DNA of 64,000 bases from Pseudomonas corrugata (GTDB lineage: Bacteria > Pseudomonadota > Gammaproteobacteria > Pseudomonadales > Pseudomonadaceae). Location of the stretch: contig NZ_LHVK01000008.1 of NCBI RefSeq assembly GCF_001269905.1, positions 142,525 through 206,524 of the forward strand, in the 5' to 3' direction. Positions 46,378-56,193 of the stretch are shown here, piece by piece. The position numbers were made by a program, and so were the translations under genes. Under the pieces are notes generated by a model. The model had not been told where the DNA came from, did not search any database, and saw nothing but the letters and a program-made list of their open reading frames with translations. Each line of letters starts with the position of its first letter. Within the stretch, counting starts at the first letter, position 1.

Positions 46378-47694
46378 ATGCCGTACTTTCCCGGTGTCGA
46401 CAAGATTCGCTACGAAGGCCCCGCCAGCGATTCGCCTCTCGCTTTCCGTCACTACGACGCTGACAGACTCGTCCTGGGCAAACCCATGCGCGAACACCTG
46501 CGCATGGCGGTGTGCTATTGGCACACCTTCGTCTGGCCGGGGTCCGATGTGTTCGGTGCCGGCACGTTCAAGCGCCCCTGGCAACACGCCGGGGGTCCGA
46601 TGGAACTGGCCATCGGCAAGGCCGAGGCAGCCTTCGAGTTTTTCTCCAAACTGGGCGTTGACTATTACTGCTTCCATGACACCGATGTCGCCCCGGAAGG
46701 CGGCTCGCTGAAGGAATACCGTAACCACTTCGCATTGATGATCGACCACCTGGAACGCCACCAGGAACAGACCGGGATCAAGCTGCTGTGGGGCACCGCC
46801 AACTGCTTCAGCAATCCGCGCTTCGCCGCCGGTGCCGCCACCAACCCGGACCCGGAAGTCTTCGCCTGTGCCGCCGCCCAGGTGTTCAGCGCCATGAATG
46901 CGACCCTGCGCCTCAAAGGCGCCAACTACGTCTTGTGGGGTGGTCGTGAAGGCTACGAGACCCTGCTCAATACCGACCTTAAGCGCGAGCGCGAGCAGTT
47001 GGGCCGTTTCATGAGCATGGTGGTCGAACACAAGCACAAGATCGGCTTCAAGGGCGACCTGCTGATCGAGCCCAAGCCCCAGGAGCCGACCAAGCACCAA
47101 TACGATTACGACAGCGCCACGGTCTTCGGCTTCTTGCAGCAGTTCGGCCTGGAAAACGAGATCAAGGTCAACATCGAGGCCAACCACGCAACCCTGGCCG
47201 GGCACAGTTTCCATCACGAGATCGCCACCGCCACCTCGCTGGGGATCTTCGGCAGCATCGACGCCAACCGTGGCGATCCGCAGAACGGCTGGGACACCGA
47301 CCAGTTCCCCAACAGCGTCGAGGAGATGACCCTCGCCACCTACGAGATCCTCAAGGCCGGCGGTTTCAAGAATGGTGGGTTCAACTTTGACGCCAAGGTC
47401 CGTCGCCAGAGCGTGGACGAACTCGACCTGTTCCACGGTCATGTCGCAGCGATGGACGTCCTCGCCCTGGCCCTGGAGCGTGCAGCGGCCATGGTGCAGA
47501 ACGACCGGCTCCAGCATTTCAAGGATCAACGCTACGCCGGCTGGCAGCAGCCGTTCGGTCAGGCGGTGCTGGCGGGCAAGTTCAGCCTCGCTTCGCTGGC
47601 CGAGCATGCCTTCGTCAACGAACTGAATCCGCAGGCGGTCAGCGGCCGGCAGGAGATGCTCGAAGGCGTCGTCAATCGGTTCATCTACCCCTGA
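46378..47694 (+). CDS. xylA: Xylose isomerase
   Basis: A 438-residue enzyme that converts D-xylose to D-xylulose. Family landmarks: [18 protein letters not shown], catalytic His in [61 protein letters not shown] and [17 protein letters not shown] (metal ligands). The ATG at 46378 gives the usual length. It is divergent from xylR, with xylFGH 147 bp downstream. No xylulokinase (xylB) is in the window, so the next step is encoded elsewhere. Confidence 0.96.
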   Translation: MPYFPGVDKIRYEGPASDSPLAFRHYDADRLVLGKPMREHLRMAVCYWHTFVWPGSDVFGAGTFKRPWQHAGGPMELAIGKAEAAFEFFSKLGVDYYCFHDTDVAPEGGSLKEYRNHFALMIDHLERHQEQTGIKLLWGTANCFSNPRFAAGAATNPDPEVFACAAAQVFSAMNATLRLKGANYVLWGGREGYETLLNTDLKREREQLGRFMSMVVEHKHKIGFKGDLLIEPKPQEPTKHQYDYDSATVFGFLQQFGLENEIKVNIEANHATLAGHSFHHEIATATSLGIFGSIDANRGDPQNGWDTDQFPNSVEEMTLATYEILKAGGFKNGGFNFDAKVRRQSVDELDLFHGHVAAMDVLALALERAAAMVQNDRLQHFKDQRYAGWQQPFGQAVLAGKFSLASLAEHAFVNELNPQAVSGRQEMLEGVVNRFIYP

Positions 47695-47816
47695 CTCAGT
47701 AGCGTTCGCTGGCACAGCGAGGCTGTTACATTCTCGCGACAATTCTCTGCCCGCAGCGCAGCGCGACTCTCTACAGTTCTACCGGCATCACGCTCATCGT
47801 CAGGCAGTGTCTTTCA

Positions 47817-47831
47817 AACAAAAATAAAAGG
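47817..47831 (+). promoter_or_regulatory. A-rich ARN repeat at xylF ribosome site (candidate Hfq/Crc site)
   Basis: Five A-R-N triplets (AAC AAA AAT AAA AGG) run into the Shine-Dalgarno of xylF. This is a stronger match than the xylA site. Both xylose entry points may be under catabolite control. Confidence 0.55.
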
Positions 47832-47841
47832 ACGCACCACC

Positions 47842-48843
47842 ATGAAAACGTTAAAACGTACGTTAATCGCCAGCGCCCTGGCCCTGCTGTCGCTTCCGGT
47901 CATGGCCGATGCGGCACACCCGAAGATCGGCTTTTCCATCGACGACCTGCGCCTGGAACGCTGGTCCCGGGACCGTGACTACTTCGTCGCGGCGGCGGAA
48001 AAAATGGACGCCAAGGTCTTCGTGCAATCAGCCGATGCCAACGAGCAAAAGCAGATTTCGCAAATTGAAAACCTTATCTCCCGTGGCGTCGATGTAATCG
48101 TCATCGTGCCGTTCAACGCCACCGTGCTGACCAACGCCGTCGCCGAAGCGAAGAAGGCCGGAATCAAGGTAGTGTCCTATGACCGGCTGATCCTGAACGC
48201 CGATATCGACGCCTACATTTCCTTCGATAACGAAAAGGTCGGCGAGATGCAGGCCAGCGGCGTGCTGAAAGCCGCCCCCAAGGGCAACTACTTCCTGCTG
48301 GGCGGCGCTCCTACCGACAACAACGCCAAGGTCCTGCGCGAAGGCCAGATGAAGGTATTGCAACCGGCCATCGACAAGGGCGATATCAAGATCGTTGGCC
48401 AACAGTGGGTAAAGGAATGGAACCCCACCGAAGCCTTGAGCATTGTTGAGAACGCCCTGACGCGGAACAACAACAAGATCGACGGCATCGTCGCCTCCAA
48501 CGACGCCACCGCAGGCGGCGCCATCCAGGCCCTGGCCGCGCAGAAAATGGCCGGCAAGGTGCCGATTTCGGGCCAGGACGCCGACCTGGCAGCTGTCAAG
48601 CGGGTGCTCGATGGCACCCAGACCATGACCGTCTACAAGCCCCTGAAGCTGATCGCTTCCGAAGCCGCCAAGCTCTCGGTACAACTGGCGCGTAACGAGA
48701 AGCCGTCTTTCAGTTCGCAGTACGACAACGGCAGCAAGAAAGTCGACACCATCCTGCTCACCCCGACGCCGTTGACCAAGGACAACATCGACCTGCTGGA
48801 GAAAGACGGTTTCTACACCAAGGCACAGATCGCCGGACAGTAA
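47842..48843 (+). CDS. xylF: D-xylose ABC transporter, periplasmic binding protein
   Basis: A 333-residue sugar-binding protein with a signal peptide (MKTLKRTLIASALALLSLPV, cut after MADA). The mature part has the XylF pattern IGFSIDDLRLERWSRDRDYF, GVDVIVIVPFN, AYISFDNEKVGEMQASGV and IVASNDATAGGAIQAL. It captures xylose for XylGH. A REP pair separates it from xylG, which may favour higher XylF expression. Confidence 0.96.
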   Translation: MKTLKRTLIASALALLSLPVMADAAHPKIGFSIDDLRLERWSRDRDYFVAAAEKMDAKVFVQSADANEQKQISQIENLISRGVDVIVIVPFNATVLTNAVAEAKKAGIKVVSYDRLILNADIDAYISFDNEKVGEMQASGVLKAAPKGNYFLLGGAPTDNNAKVLREGQMKVLQPAIDKGDIKIVGQQWVKEWNPTEALSIVENALTRNNNKIDGIVASNDATAGGAIQALAAQKMAGKVPISGQDADLAAVKRVLDGTQTMTVYKPLKLIASEAAKLSVQLARNEKPSFSSQYDNGSKKVDTILLTPTPLTKDNIDLLEKDGFYTKAQIAGQ

Positions 48844-48873
48844 GTTAGACACCACCGGTCAGTGAAGCACAGT

Positions 48874-48968
48874 CCCTGTGGGAGCGAGCCTGCTCGCGAT
48901 AGCGGTAGCACATTCAATATTGATGCAAGCTGAACCACCGCTATCGCGAGCAGGCTCGCTCCCACAGG
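48874..48968. repeat. REP hairpin between xylF and xylG
   Basis: Two inverted REP units form a near-perfect long palindrome: CCTGTGGGAGCGAGCCTGCT on one side and AGCAGGCTCGCTCCCACAGG on the other, about 95 bp in all. It sits inside the transport operon. Confidence 0.9.
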
Positions 48969-49016
48969 GAATTGACCGGCAGGTTTATGTGTAAGACCTT
49001 CCCACGAGTCCTTGCC

Positions 49017-50573
49017 ATGTCCGATTACCTGCTGCAAATGAACGGCATCGTCAAAACCTTCGACGGTGTCAAAGCCCTGAATGGCATCGACATCAAGGTT
49101 CGGCCAGGGGAATGCGTCGGCCTGTGCGGCGAGAACGGCGCCGGCAAATCCACCTTGATGAAAGTCCTTTCGGCGGTCTATCCCCACGGCACCTGGGACG
49201 GTGAAATCCTCTGGGACGGCCAGCCGCTCAAGGCGCAATCCATCAGCGAAACCGAAGCCGCCGGGATCGTCATCATTCACCAGGAGCTGACCCTGGTACC
49301 CGACCTGTCGGTGGCCGAGAACATCTTCATGGGCCACGAGCTGACCCTGCCCGGCGGGCGCATGAACTACCCGGCGATGATCCACCGCGCCGAAGCCCTG
49401 ATGCGTGAGCTCAAGGTACCGGACATGAACGTCTCGCTCCCGGTGTCGCAGTACGGCGGTGGCTACCAGCAACTGGTGGAAATCGCCAAGGCGCTGAACA
49501 AACAGGCGCGCCTGCTGATCCTCGACGAGCCGTCGTCGGCCCTGACCCGTTCGGAAATCGAGGTGCTGCTGGATATCATCCGTGACCTCAAGGCCAAGGG
49601 CGTAGCCTGCGTCTACATCTCCCACAAGCTCGACGAAGTGGCGGCTGTATGCGACACCATTTCGGTGATTCGCGACGGTAAGCACATCGCGACCACCGCC
49701 ATGGCCGACATGGACATCCCACAGATCATCACCCAGATGGTCGGACGGGAAATGAGCAACCTCTACCCCAGCGAACCCCATGACATCGGCGAGGTGATTT
49801 TCGAAGCGCGCCACATCACCTGCTACGACGTCGATAATCCCCGGCGCAAACGGGTCGACGATATCTCTTTCGTGCTCAAGCGCGGGGAGATCCTCGGCAT
49901 CGCCGGGCTCGTCGGCGCCGGTCGCACGGAACTGGTGTCGGCGCTGTTCGGTGCCTACCCCGGCCGTCATGAGGGAGAAGTCTGGCTGGATGGCCAACCG
50001 ATCGACACCCGCACGCCCCTCAAGTCGATCCGCGCCGGCCTGTGCATGGTCCCCGAAGACCGCAAGCGCCAAGGGATCATTCCGGACCTGGGCGTCGGTC
50101 AAAACATCACCCTCGCCGTGCTGGAGAATTTCTCGAAGCTGACCCGCATCGATGCCGAAGCCGAACTGGGCAGCATCGAAAAGGAAATCTCGCGCATGCA
50201 CCTGAAGACCGCGAGCCCGTTCCTGCCTATCACCAGCCTCTCAGGCGGCAACCAGCAAAAAGCCGTGCTGGCGAAAATGCTTCTGACCAAACCCCGCGTA
50301 CTGATCCTCGATGAGCCGACCCGAGGCGTGGACGTCGGCGCCAAGTACGAGATCTACAAACTGATGGGCGCGCTGGCGGCCCAGGGTGTGTCGATCATCA
50401 TGGTTTCCTCGGAACTGGCCGAAGTGCTGGGGGTTTCCGACCGCGTGCTGGTGATCGGCGAAGGCCAGTTGCGCGGTGACTTCGTCAACCAGGAGCTTAC
50501 CCAGGAACAAGTGCTCGCTGCTGCGCTCAGCCATCCCGATGGCCATAACAATAACGATCGGAAGTCCGCGTAG
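49017..50573 (+). CDS. xylG: D-xylose ABC transporter, ATP-binding protein
   Basis: A 518-residue protein with two ABC domains in tandem, typical for sugar importers. The first has Walker [13 protein letters not shown] and Walker [12 protein letters not shown]. The second has the degenerate [16 protein letters not shown] and a normal signature [15 protein letters not shown] with [14 protein letters not shown] at 49017 begins the conserved [21 protein letters not shown]. The next gene starts directly after its stop. Confidence 0.95.
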   Translation: MSDYLLQMNGIVKTFDGVKALNGIDIKVRPGECVGLCGENGAGKSTLMKVLSAVYPHGTWDGEILWDGQPLKAQSISETEAAGIVIIHQELTLVPDLSVAENIFMGHELTLPGGRMNYPAMIHRAEALMRELKVPDMNVSLPVSQYGGGYQQLVEIAKALNKQARLLILDEPSSALTRSEIEVLLDIIRDLKAKGVACVYISHKLDEVAAVCDTISVIRDGKHIATTAMADMDIPQIITQMVGREMSNLYPSEPHDIGEVIFEARHITCYDVDNPRRKRVDDISFVLKRGEILGIAGLVGAGRTELVSALFGAYPGRHEGEVWLDGQPIDTRTPLKSIRAGLCMVPEDRKRQGIIPDLGVGQNITLAVLENFSKLTRIDAEAELGSIEKEISRMHLKTASPFLPITSLSGGNQQKAVLAKMLLTKPRVLILDEPTRGVDVGAKYEIYKLMGALAAQGVSIIMVSSELAEVLGVSDRVLVIGEGQLRGDFVNQELTQEQVLAAALSHPDGHNNNDRKSA

Positions 50574-51710
50574 ATGAATCAGGTCAAACAACTCTTCACC
50601 CGTTACAAAATGCTCGCACTGGTGATCGCCGTGGCGGTCATCTGGCTGTTCTTCAGCTGGCAGACCGAAGGCGGTTTCCTGACCCCGCGCAACCTGTCCA
50701 ACCTGCTGCGGCAGATGTCCATCACCGGAATCCTTGCCTGCGGCATGGTGCTGGTAATCATCAGCGGTGAAATTGATCTGTCGGTGGGTTCACTGCTCGG
50801 GCTGCTGGGTGGCCTGGCGGCGATTCTCGACGTGGTCTATCACATACCGCTGCTGGCCAACCTCAGCCTGGTGGCCCTGTGTGGCTTGATGATCGGCCTG
50901 GCCAACGGCTTCATGACCGCCTACCTGCGCATTCCGTCGTTCATCGTGGGGCTGGGCGGCATGCTGGCGTTTCGCGGGATCCTGCTGGGTATTACCGGCG
51001 GCACCACCATCGCCCCGGTCTCGCCGCAGCTGGTCTACGTCGGTCAGGGTTACTTGCCGCAAACCGTGGGTATCGCATTGGGCGTACTGCTGTTCGCCCT
51101 CACGGCTTTCCTGACCTGGAAACAGCGCCGCAACCGCGCTCTCCATGGCCTGGCGGCACACTCTCTGGCGCGTGACGTGTTGCGTGTGGTGGCGATTGGC
51201 GCGGTGCTGGCCGGGTTCGTCCATACCCTCAACAGCTACGACGGCATTCCGGTTCCAGTGCTGCTCCTGTTGATCCTGCTGGGGGTATTCAGCTACGTCA
51301 CCAGCCAGACCGTGTTCGGACGACGTATCTACTCAGTGGGCAGCAACATGGAGGCCACGCGCCTGTCCGGCATCAATGTGCAGGCGGTGAAGCTGTGGAT
51401 CTTCGGCATCATGGGTGTGATGTGCGCTCTCGCCGGCCTGGTCAACACCGCACGCCTGGCAGCAGGCTCACCCTCGGCCGGCAACATGGGCGAACTCGAC
51501 GCCATCGCCGCCTGCTTCATCGGCGGCACCTCCATGCGCGGCGGCTCCGGCACCGTCTACGGCGCTCTTCTTGGCGCGCTGGTCATCACCAGCCTGGACA
51601 ACGGCATGTCGATGCTCGACGTCGACAGTTACTGGCAGATGATCGTCAAGGGCAGCATTCTGGTGCTGGCGGTTTGGGTGGATGTGAGTACGCGCGTGGG
51701 GCGGCGTTGA
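50574..51710 (+). CDS. xylH: D-xylose ABC transporter, permease
   Basis: A 378-residue inner-membrane permease with about ten membrane segments. Landmarks: LLRQMSITGILACGMVLVII, GEIDLSVGSLLGLLGGLAAI, VVYHIPLLANLSLVAL, IPSFIVGLGGMLAFRG and the C-terminal GGSGTVYGALLGALVITSLDNGM. The ATG directly abuts the xylG stop (TAGATG), so the two are coupled. Last gene of the xylose cluster. Confidence 0.95.
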   Translation: MNQVKQLFTRYKMLALVIAVAVIWLFFSWQTEGGFLTPRNLSNLLRQMSITGILACGMVLVIISGEIDLSVGSLLGLLGGLAAILDVVYHIPLLANLSLVALCGLMIGLANGFMTAYLRIPSFIVGLGGMLAFRGILLGITGGTTIAPVSPQLVYVGQGYLPQTVGIALGVLLFALTAFLTWKQRRNRALHGLAAHSLARDVLRVVAIGAVLAGFVHTLNSYDGIPVPVLLLLILLGVFSYVTSQTVFGRRIYSVGSNMEATRLSGINVQAVKLWIFGIMGVMCALAGLVNTARLAAGSPSAGNMGELDAIAACFIGGTSMRGGSGTVYGALLGALVITSLDNGMSMLDVDSYWQMIVKGSILVLAVWVDVSTRVGRR

Positions 51711-51727
51711 TGGGGCCGGGGCTTTCT

Positions 51728-51796
51728 GAAAATCTCGTAGGAATTATCCACCCGTGGCGAGGGGATTATCCCCGCTGGGGCGCGAAGCGCCCCCAA
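51728..51796 (+). repeat. Dispersed ~70-bp intergenic repeat, copy 2
   Basis: It begins GAAAATCTCGTAGGAATTAT and ends in GCGAAGCGCCCCC; same block order as 12047-12116. It lies in the 243 bp gap after xylH, which otherwise holds only the leader of the next gene. Confidence 0.6.
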
Positions 51797-51953
51797 AACC
51801 TGAGCATGCGGTATGTCAGACAGGTTGACGGGGACTGCTTCGCACCGCCCCGCTGGCTCGTGCGGAACAAGGGGAATATCTGGTCTATAGTTTCCCTCTA
51901 ATTAATTGATGTTTTTTCGCTCGGACGCGCTGCTGTCATTCAGGGAGCACATC

Positions 51954-54323
51954 ATGTCGATCCAACGGACAAGTGGACTGAGACTGGTTCCCGGTATCAC
52001 GGCATCCGAAGACACCATGTCCAAAAGCCCGAGCCATTTCCGAGATGGGCTCGGTCATCTCAGGGAAGCCTATATCCTGCTTCCGCTCTTGTCCGCCCTG
52101 CTCTTGCTCGCCCTCTGGTCCGCCACCCTCTACCTCATCAAGGTCGAACAGAGCCGTGCCCAGCGCAACGCAGCCACGGTCAGCCAGGAAATCGGCGCGA
52201 TCTACGAAGCGCAGATACTGCGTGCGGTTCGTGAGATCGATCAAACCCTCAAGCTCGTCAAATACACCTACGAGGCCGAGGGCGAGCGCAACCCGTTGCC
52301 GCAGCTCAAGGAGCGGGCGTTGTTGCCGCCGGCCCTGTTGTTTGATGTCAGTGTGGTCAGCGCCGACGCAAAGCTGTTGGCCAGTACCCGGGCGGAGGAA
52401 ACGGGAGCCGCCAGTGCCCGGGATGAACTGCGAACATTGCGCAACAACGATACGCTGCTGATCAGCCGCCCCTGGAAGGATCCCCTGACCAAAGAGTGGC
52501 GCTTGCGCTTCAGTCGTCGCCTCAACGCGCCGGATGGCACGTTCTCGGGCATCGCCAGGGTCGAGGTCGACGCGGCCTATTTCGCCAGCAGCTATGACGC
52601 CTCGAAACTCGGTGAGCGGGGTGTGCTCGGGTTGTTGGGCACCGACGGTGTGTTCCGGGTACGGCGTACCGGGGAGTCGATCCAGGCCGGCGATACGGTC
52701 GACTATGACGCTTTGGTACCGGATACCGAAGACCTCCAGACATCATTGTTGACCAGCAGCTGGGACGGGGTGCGGCGCTACACCAGTGCCCGTCAGCTCT
52801 ATGACCTTCCCCTTGCGGTGATTGTCGGTTTATCCGAAGAAGAACAATTGGTTGCCGTGAATCGGCAAGCCCAGACCTATTTGCGGCGTGCGGCGGGGGC
52901 CAGCCTTCTGCTGGCGCTGTTCGCCGGCTTGCTGAGCCGCATGAGCTGGCAGCTTGCGCAAAGCCGGCTACAGGCCGCCGAGGCCAAGGTGGCCTACGCC
53001 GAGCGCGTCGAATACCTTGCCTACCACGATGCCCTCACGGCGCTGCCCAATCGCAGCCTGTTCAGCAAGCTGTTGATTCAGCACATCCACGAGGCCCATC
53101 GTTATCAGCGACAGATGGCCGTGCTGTTCCTTGACTTGGATCGCTTCAAGCAAATCAACGACACCCTCGGCCACGATGCCGGCGACCAGTTGCTGCAAGA
53201 AGTCGCGAACCGCCTCAAGGGTTGTCTGCGCGAAAGCGATATCGTCGCCCGATTGGGCGGTGACGAATTTGTGGTGTTGCTGCCACAACTGTCTGATGAA
53301 CAGTATGTGGCGGGCACCGCCCAGAAAATCCTCGCCGCGATCGCCCGGCCCTTCCACCTCAGAGAGCAAGAGTTTCGGGTCACCGCGAGTATCGGGATCA
53401 GTCTCTTTGCCCGGGATGGCCAGGACGAACAGACCCTGAAGAAAAACGCCGATATCGCGATGTACCAGGCCAAGCAACAGGGGAAAAACACCTTCCAGTT
53501 CTACTCCGAGAAGCTGAACGCAGAGTCGCTGGAACGGCAGACGCTGGAGTTCGGCCTGCGTCATGCACTTGAACGTAACGAGTTCCGGCTGCACTACCAG
53601 GCCAAGCGGGATATTCGCAGCGGCCGGATCACCGGCATGGAAGCCCTCCTGCGCTGGGCGCATCCTGACCTGGGGCTGGTGGCTCCCATGCAGTTCATTC
53701 CGGTGGCCGAAGAGACCGGCCTGATCCTCCCCATCGGCAAGTGGGTGCTTCGCACCGTCTGCGAGCAAAACGTGGCCTGGCAACAACAGGGCCTGCCGCA
53801 TCTGTGCATCGCCGTGAACCTGACGGCCCGTCAGTTTGTCGATGAGCATCTCCTGACCGACCTTGCGACGATACTGCGCGACACCGGTATGGATGCCTGT
53901 TTGCTGGAGCTGGAGATCACCGAAAGCCTGCTCATGCAGGATGTCAGGAAAACCCTGCAGGTGTTGACCGGACTCAAGGAGATGAATATCCGGATCGCGA
54001 TCGATGACTTCGGTATCGGTTACTCTTCGCTCTCGGCGCTCAAGCAGTTCCCGCTCGACTCGATCAAGATCGATCGCTCGTTCATCCGCGACGTCACCAG
54101 CCTGGCAGAAGACAGAGCCTTGACCGAGGCCATCATCACCATGGGCAGGAGCCTCAGCCTGACCGTGGTTGCCCAGGGTGTGGAAACCAAGGAGCAAGCC
54201 GATTTCCTGCGGGACAACGCGTGCGACGAATTCCAGGGGTTCTACTTCAACAAACCGGTACCCGCCGATCAGTTCAAGGTATTGCTGCAAGCACAGACAG
54301 CGCGTACTGACACAAACGTGTAG
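51954..54323 (+). CDS. GGDEF-EAL protein with Cache-like sensor shared with the kinase at 56194
   Basis: A 789-residue c-di-GMP enzyme. First membrane segment LLPLLSALLLLALWSATLYL, periplasmic sensor to about residue 315, second segment ASLLLALFAGLLS, then GGDEF with intact ARLGGDEFVVLL and inhibitory RESD, then EAL with MEALLRW, NLTARQF, LEITESLL, AIDDFGIGYSSL, KIDRSFI and VAQGVET, so both synthesis and hydrolysis are possible. The N-terminal ~330 residues are nearly identical to those of the histidine kinase at 56194. The ATG at 51954 has AGGGAG 7 nt upstream, and the kinase gene has the same leader. It converges on the binding-protein gene with a 4 bp gap. Confidence 0.94.
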   Translation: MSIQRTSGLRLVPGITASEDTMSKSPSHFRDGLGHLREAYILLPLLSALLLLALWSATLYLIKVEQSRAQRNAATVSQEIGAIYEAQILRAVREIDQTLKLVKYTYEAEGERNPLPQLKERALLPPALLFDVSVVSADAKLLASTRAEETGAASARDELRTLRNNDTLLISRPWKDPLTKEWRLRFSRRLNAPDGTFSGIARVEVDAAYFASSYDASKLGERGVLGLLGTDGVFRVRRTGESIQAGDTVDYDALVPDTEDLQTSLLTSSWDGVRRYTSARQLYDLPLAVIVGLSEEEQLVAVNRQAQTYLRRAAGASLLLALFAGLLSRMSWQLAQSRLQAAEAKVAYAERVEYLAYHDALTALPNRSLFSKLLIQHIHEAHRYQRQMAVLFLDLDRFKQINDTLGHDAGDQLLQEVANRLKGCLRESDIVARLGGDEFVVLLPQLSDEQYVAGTAQKILAAIARPFHLREQEFRVTASIGISLFARDGQDEQTLKKNADIAMYQAKQQGKNTFQFYSEKLNAESLERQTLEFGLRHALERNEFRLHYQAKRDIRSGRITGMEALLRWAHPDLGLVAPMQFIPVAEETGLILPIGKWVLRTVCEQNVAWQQQGLPHLCIAVNLTARQFVDEHLLTDLATILRDTGMDACLLELEITESLLMQDVRKTLQVLTGLKEMNIRIAIDDFGIGYSSLSALKQFPLDSIKIDRSFIRDVTSLAEDRALTEAIITMGRSLSLTVVAQGVETKEQADFLRDNACDEFQGFYFNKPVPADQFKVLLQAQTARTDTNV

Positions 54324-54327
54324 TTAC

Positions 54328-54777
54328 TCATTGGGGATCGGACGACACGACCCTGACGCTGCCATCCACTTCGCGCGCGTCGATATAACCGATGGCACCA
54401 GGCTTGCTGGCGACATATTTCTTGACTTCCGCACCGTTTGAAACCGTCTCCGGAGGCTGGCCCCGGCCGGTAAAAATGATTTTTGACCAGTGCGTCTTGA
54501 GTTGCGCGGCGGATTTGCCGGTGTACCGGGTGTAGAACTCATCGCGGGCAGCAGAGCCTTCGGCCTGGTCGATTGGGGTGGCCTGCTCGCCCCCGGGGAA
54601 GCGACTGGCCTTGCCCAGGAAAATATTCGCCACCTGGCTACTCGCCAGCGCTTTCACCGGGCTGGCCGTCGAGACGACGACCACTACATCAGCCATGACC
54701 AGCGTACTGCCTGCGTACAAGGTGATTCCTGCCAGGGCGCATCCGGCGCGCTTGAGAAACCCCATGATCGGCCTCAT
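54328..54777 (-). CDS. Small PstS-like periplasmic binding protein
   Basis: A 149-residue protein with a signal peptide (about residues 1-29, ending VMADV) and one PBP-like lobe: VVVVSTASPVKALASSQVAN, IFLGKASRFPGGEQATPIDQ and GAIGYIDAREVDGSVRVV. It is half the size of PstS and has no ABC partners. Its ATG overlaps the porin stop (TGATG), so it is coupled to the porin and is the last gene of the kinase-porin-binding protein operon. A sensing role is likely. Confidence 0.8.
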   Translation of the reverse strand: MRPIMGFLKRAGCALAGITLYAGSTLVMADVVVVVSTASPVKALASSQVANIFLGKASRFPGGEQATPIDQAEGSAARDEFYTRYTGKSAAQLKTHWSKIIFTGRGQPPETVSNGAEVKKYVASKPGAIGYIDAREVDGSVRVVSSDPQ

Positions 54778-56015
54778 CAGAAGACAAAATCGACAGCGAG
54801 GCTGAGCACGCTGAACGAGCCGCCCGGTTTGAAACCCGGCTGGAAGTTGGTCAACGGGCCCGTCGTGATGTCATCCATCCGGGTGTGGTCGTATTGCAAC
54901 TTGGCATCCATGTTCTTCGTGAAATCCCAGCGCACACCCAGCGACAGGGTCTGCTGGCGGCTGCCGGCGCCCAGGATGGCATTGAGCGTTCCGTTGAGTT
55001 CCGCTGCGGCATCGGCCAGGGCCGGCGGCAACGTCGAGGTGTCCAACCCTTCGGTGGACGTTTCGCTCAGCGTCTTTGAACGCGCATAGGTGACATAAGG
55101 CGTGAACGACTCGATCCGGTATCCACCACTGACATACCAGGCACTCATCTGACCAAACACCGCATGGCTGTCGAAATGTCCCCATTCGCCCATGACAAAC
55201 CAGTCGCCGGGATCATAGATAGCCCCGACGCCGACGAAGTTGAAGGCCTTGCCCTTGGTGTCATAGCGGTCGGCTATGTCGTTGCCTTCCTCGCCGAACT
55301 GCCGGAAACCATCGAAGAGCGGATTGAACGGCTCGTAGGTCAAGCGCGTGTGCTGATAGGTGATGCGCGTGGTCAAGGCACCGTATTCGGTCAGGTTGGA
55401 AATACCCCACGAACCTCTGGCCCGAGTCTCGCCCGTATTGTTGGGCATCCGGACCGTGCTCTGGCCGACGTTGCCTTGCACGGTATTGATGACATCGCCC
55501 AGGTGCAGCCTGTAGCTGAGGTCCATGCCATCGGTCGCGGTGACGGGGATCATGCTGTAGACCTCCCCCGGAGGGCGCACCCAGGGAAGCGTATAGCCAA
55601 CCTTGCGGCTGTCGGAGAACAGGAAGGCCGGCTGCACCGTGCGGCCGATGCGCAAACTGAAATCGGGTGTGACCTGATACTTGAAATTCGCCCATTCGAC
55701 GTAGGGTCGATAGCTGTTGTCGTAACGCTGCTCCGAGATCACCTGCACCACCGCCGAGAGTTCCGGGGTGAAGCGTGCCGTCACTTGCGCACCGATCAGG
55801 CTGTCGACATCGGCACTCCAACTGCGCGAGTGTCCGGTGCCGTTGGGCTTGTAGATGCTGGAGGTGAAGTCGGCTTTCTTCTCGCTGGAATGAACCATGC
55901 CGACCGTGCCGAAACTGCTCACGGAAAACGTCGGCCCATTGGGGTCGGCGGCATTTGCCGTGCAGACGTAGAGGGTCAGCACGGTCAGGGTCAAGGGATT
56001 GAGTCGGGAAGCCAT
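54777..56015 (-). CDS. Outer-membrane porin-like beta-barrel protein
   Basis: A 412-residue protein with a signal peptide (cut after ANAAD). The mature chain is rich in alternating aromatic/polar beta strands and ends in VLSLAVDFVF with a C-terminal Phe, the outer-membrane insertion signal. It has a barrel-like layout (GTVGMVHSSEKKADFTSSIY, LRIGRTVQPAFLFSDSRKVG). It is a porin of an unassigned family. It lies between the histidine kinase and the binding protein, in one operon, and may supply the ligand. Confidence 0.82.
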   Translation of the reverse strand: MASRLNPLTLTVLTLYVCTANAADPNGPTFSVSSFGTVGMVHSSEKKADFTSSIYKPNGTGHSRSWSADVDSLIGAQVTARFTPELSAVVQVISEQRYDNSYRPYVEWANFKYQVTPDFSLRIGRTVQPAFLFSDSRKVGYTLPWVRPPGEVYSMIPVTATDGMDLSYRLHLGDVINTVQGNVGQSTVRMPNNTGETRARGSWGISNLTEYGALTTRITYQHTRLTYEPFNPLFDGFRQFGEEGNDIADRYDTKGKAFNFVGVGAIYDPGDWFVMGEWGHFDSHAVFGQMSAWYVSGGYRIESFTPYVTYARSKTLSETSTEGLDTSTLPPALADAAAELNGTLNAILGAGSRQQTLSLGVRWDFTKNMDAKLQYDHTRMDDITTGPLTNFQPGFKPGGSFSVLSLAVDFVF

Positions 56016-56193
56016 GGAATCAGTGCAGCCTCGACAGGAGAGCGACCCCGTTCGGGCAGGCTATCGCTGAGGGAATCTGTTCGAGATTGACTGACGGGTT
56101 GCCTGAAGGAGTTGCCACCATTCGTTCCAATCCTTATGACGTTGGCTCGATACCACGACCGAATTGTAGACGACAAAATTCTGCGTGCCCTGA

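Noticed and set aside
46255..47742. A 495-codon frame opposite xylA
   Set aside because: Shadow of a highly expressed G/C-rich gene; xylose isomerase signatures are on the plus strand.
48813..50201. A 462-codon frame opposite xylG
   Set aside because: Antisense shadow; the plus strand encodes both ABC domains.
54328..54777. Phosphate transporter subunit PstS
   Set aside because: Only about half the PstS length and no pstCAB genes; a sensing protein is more likely.
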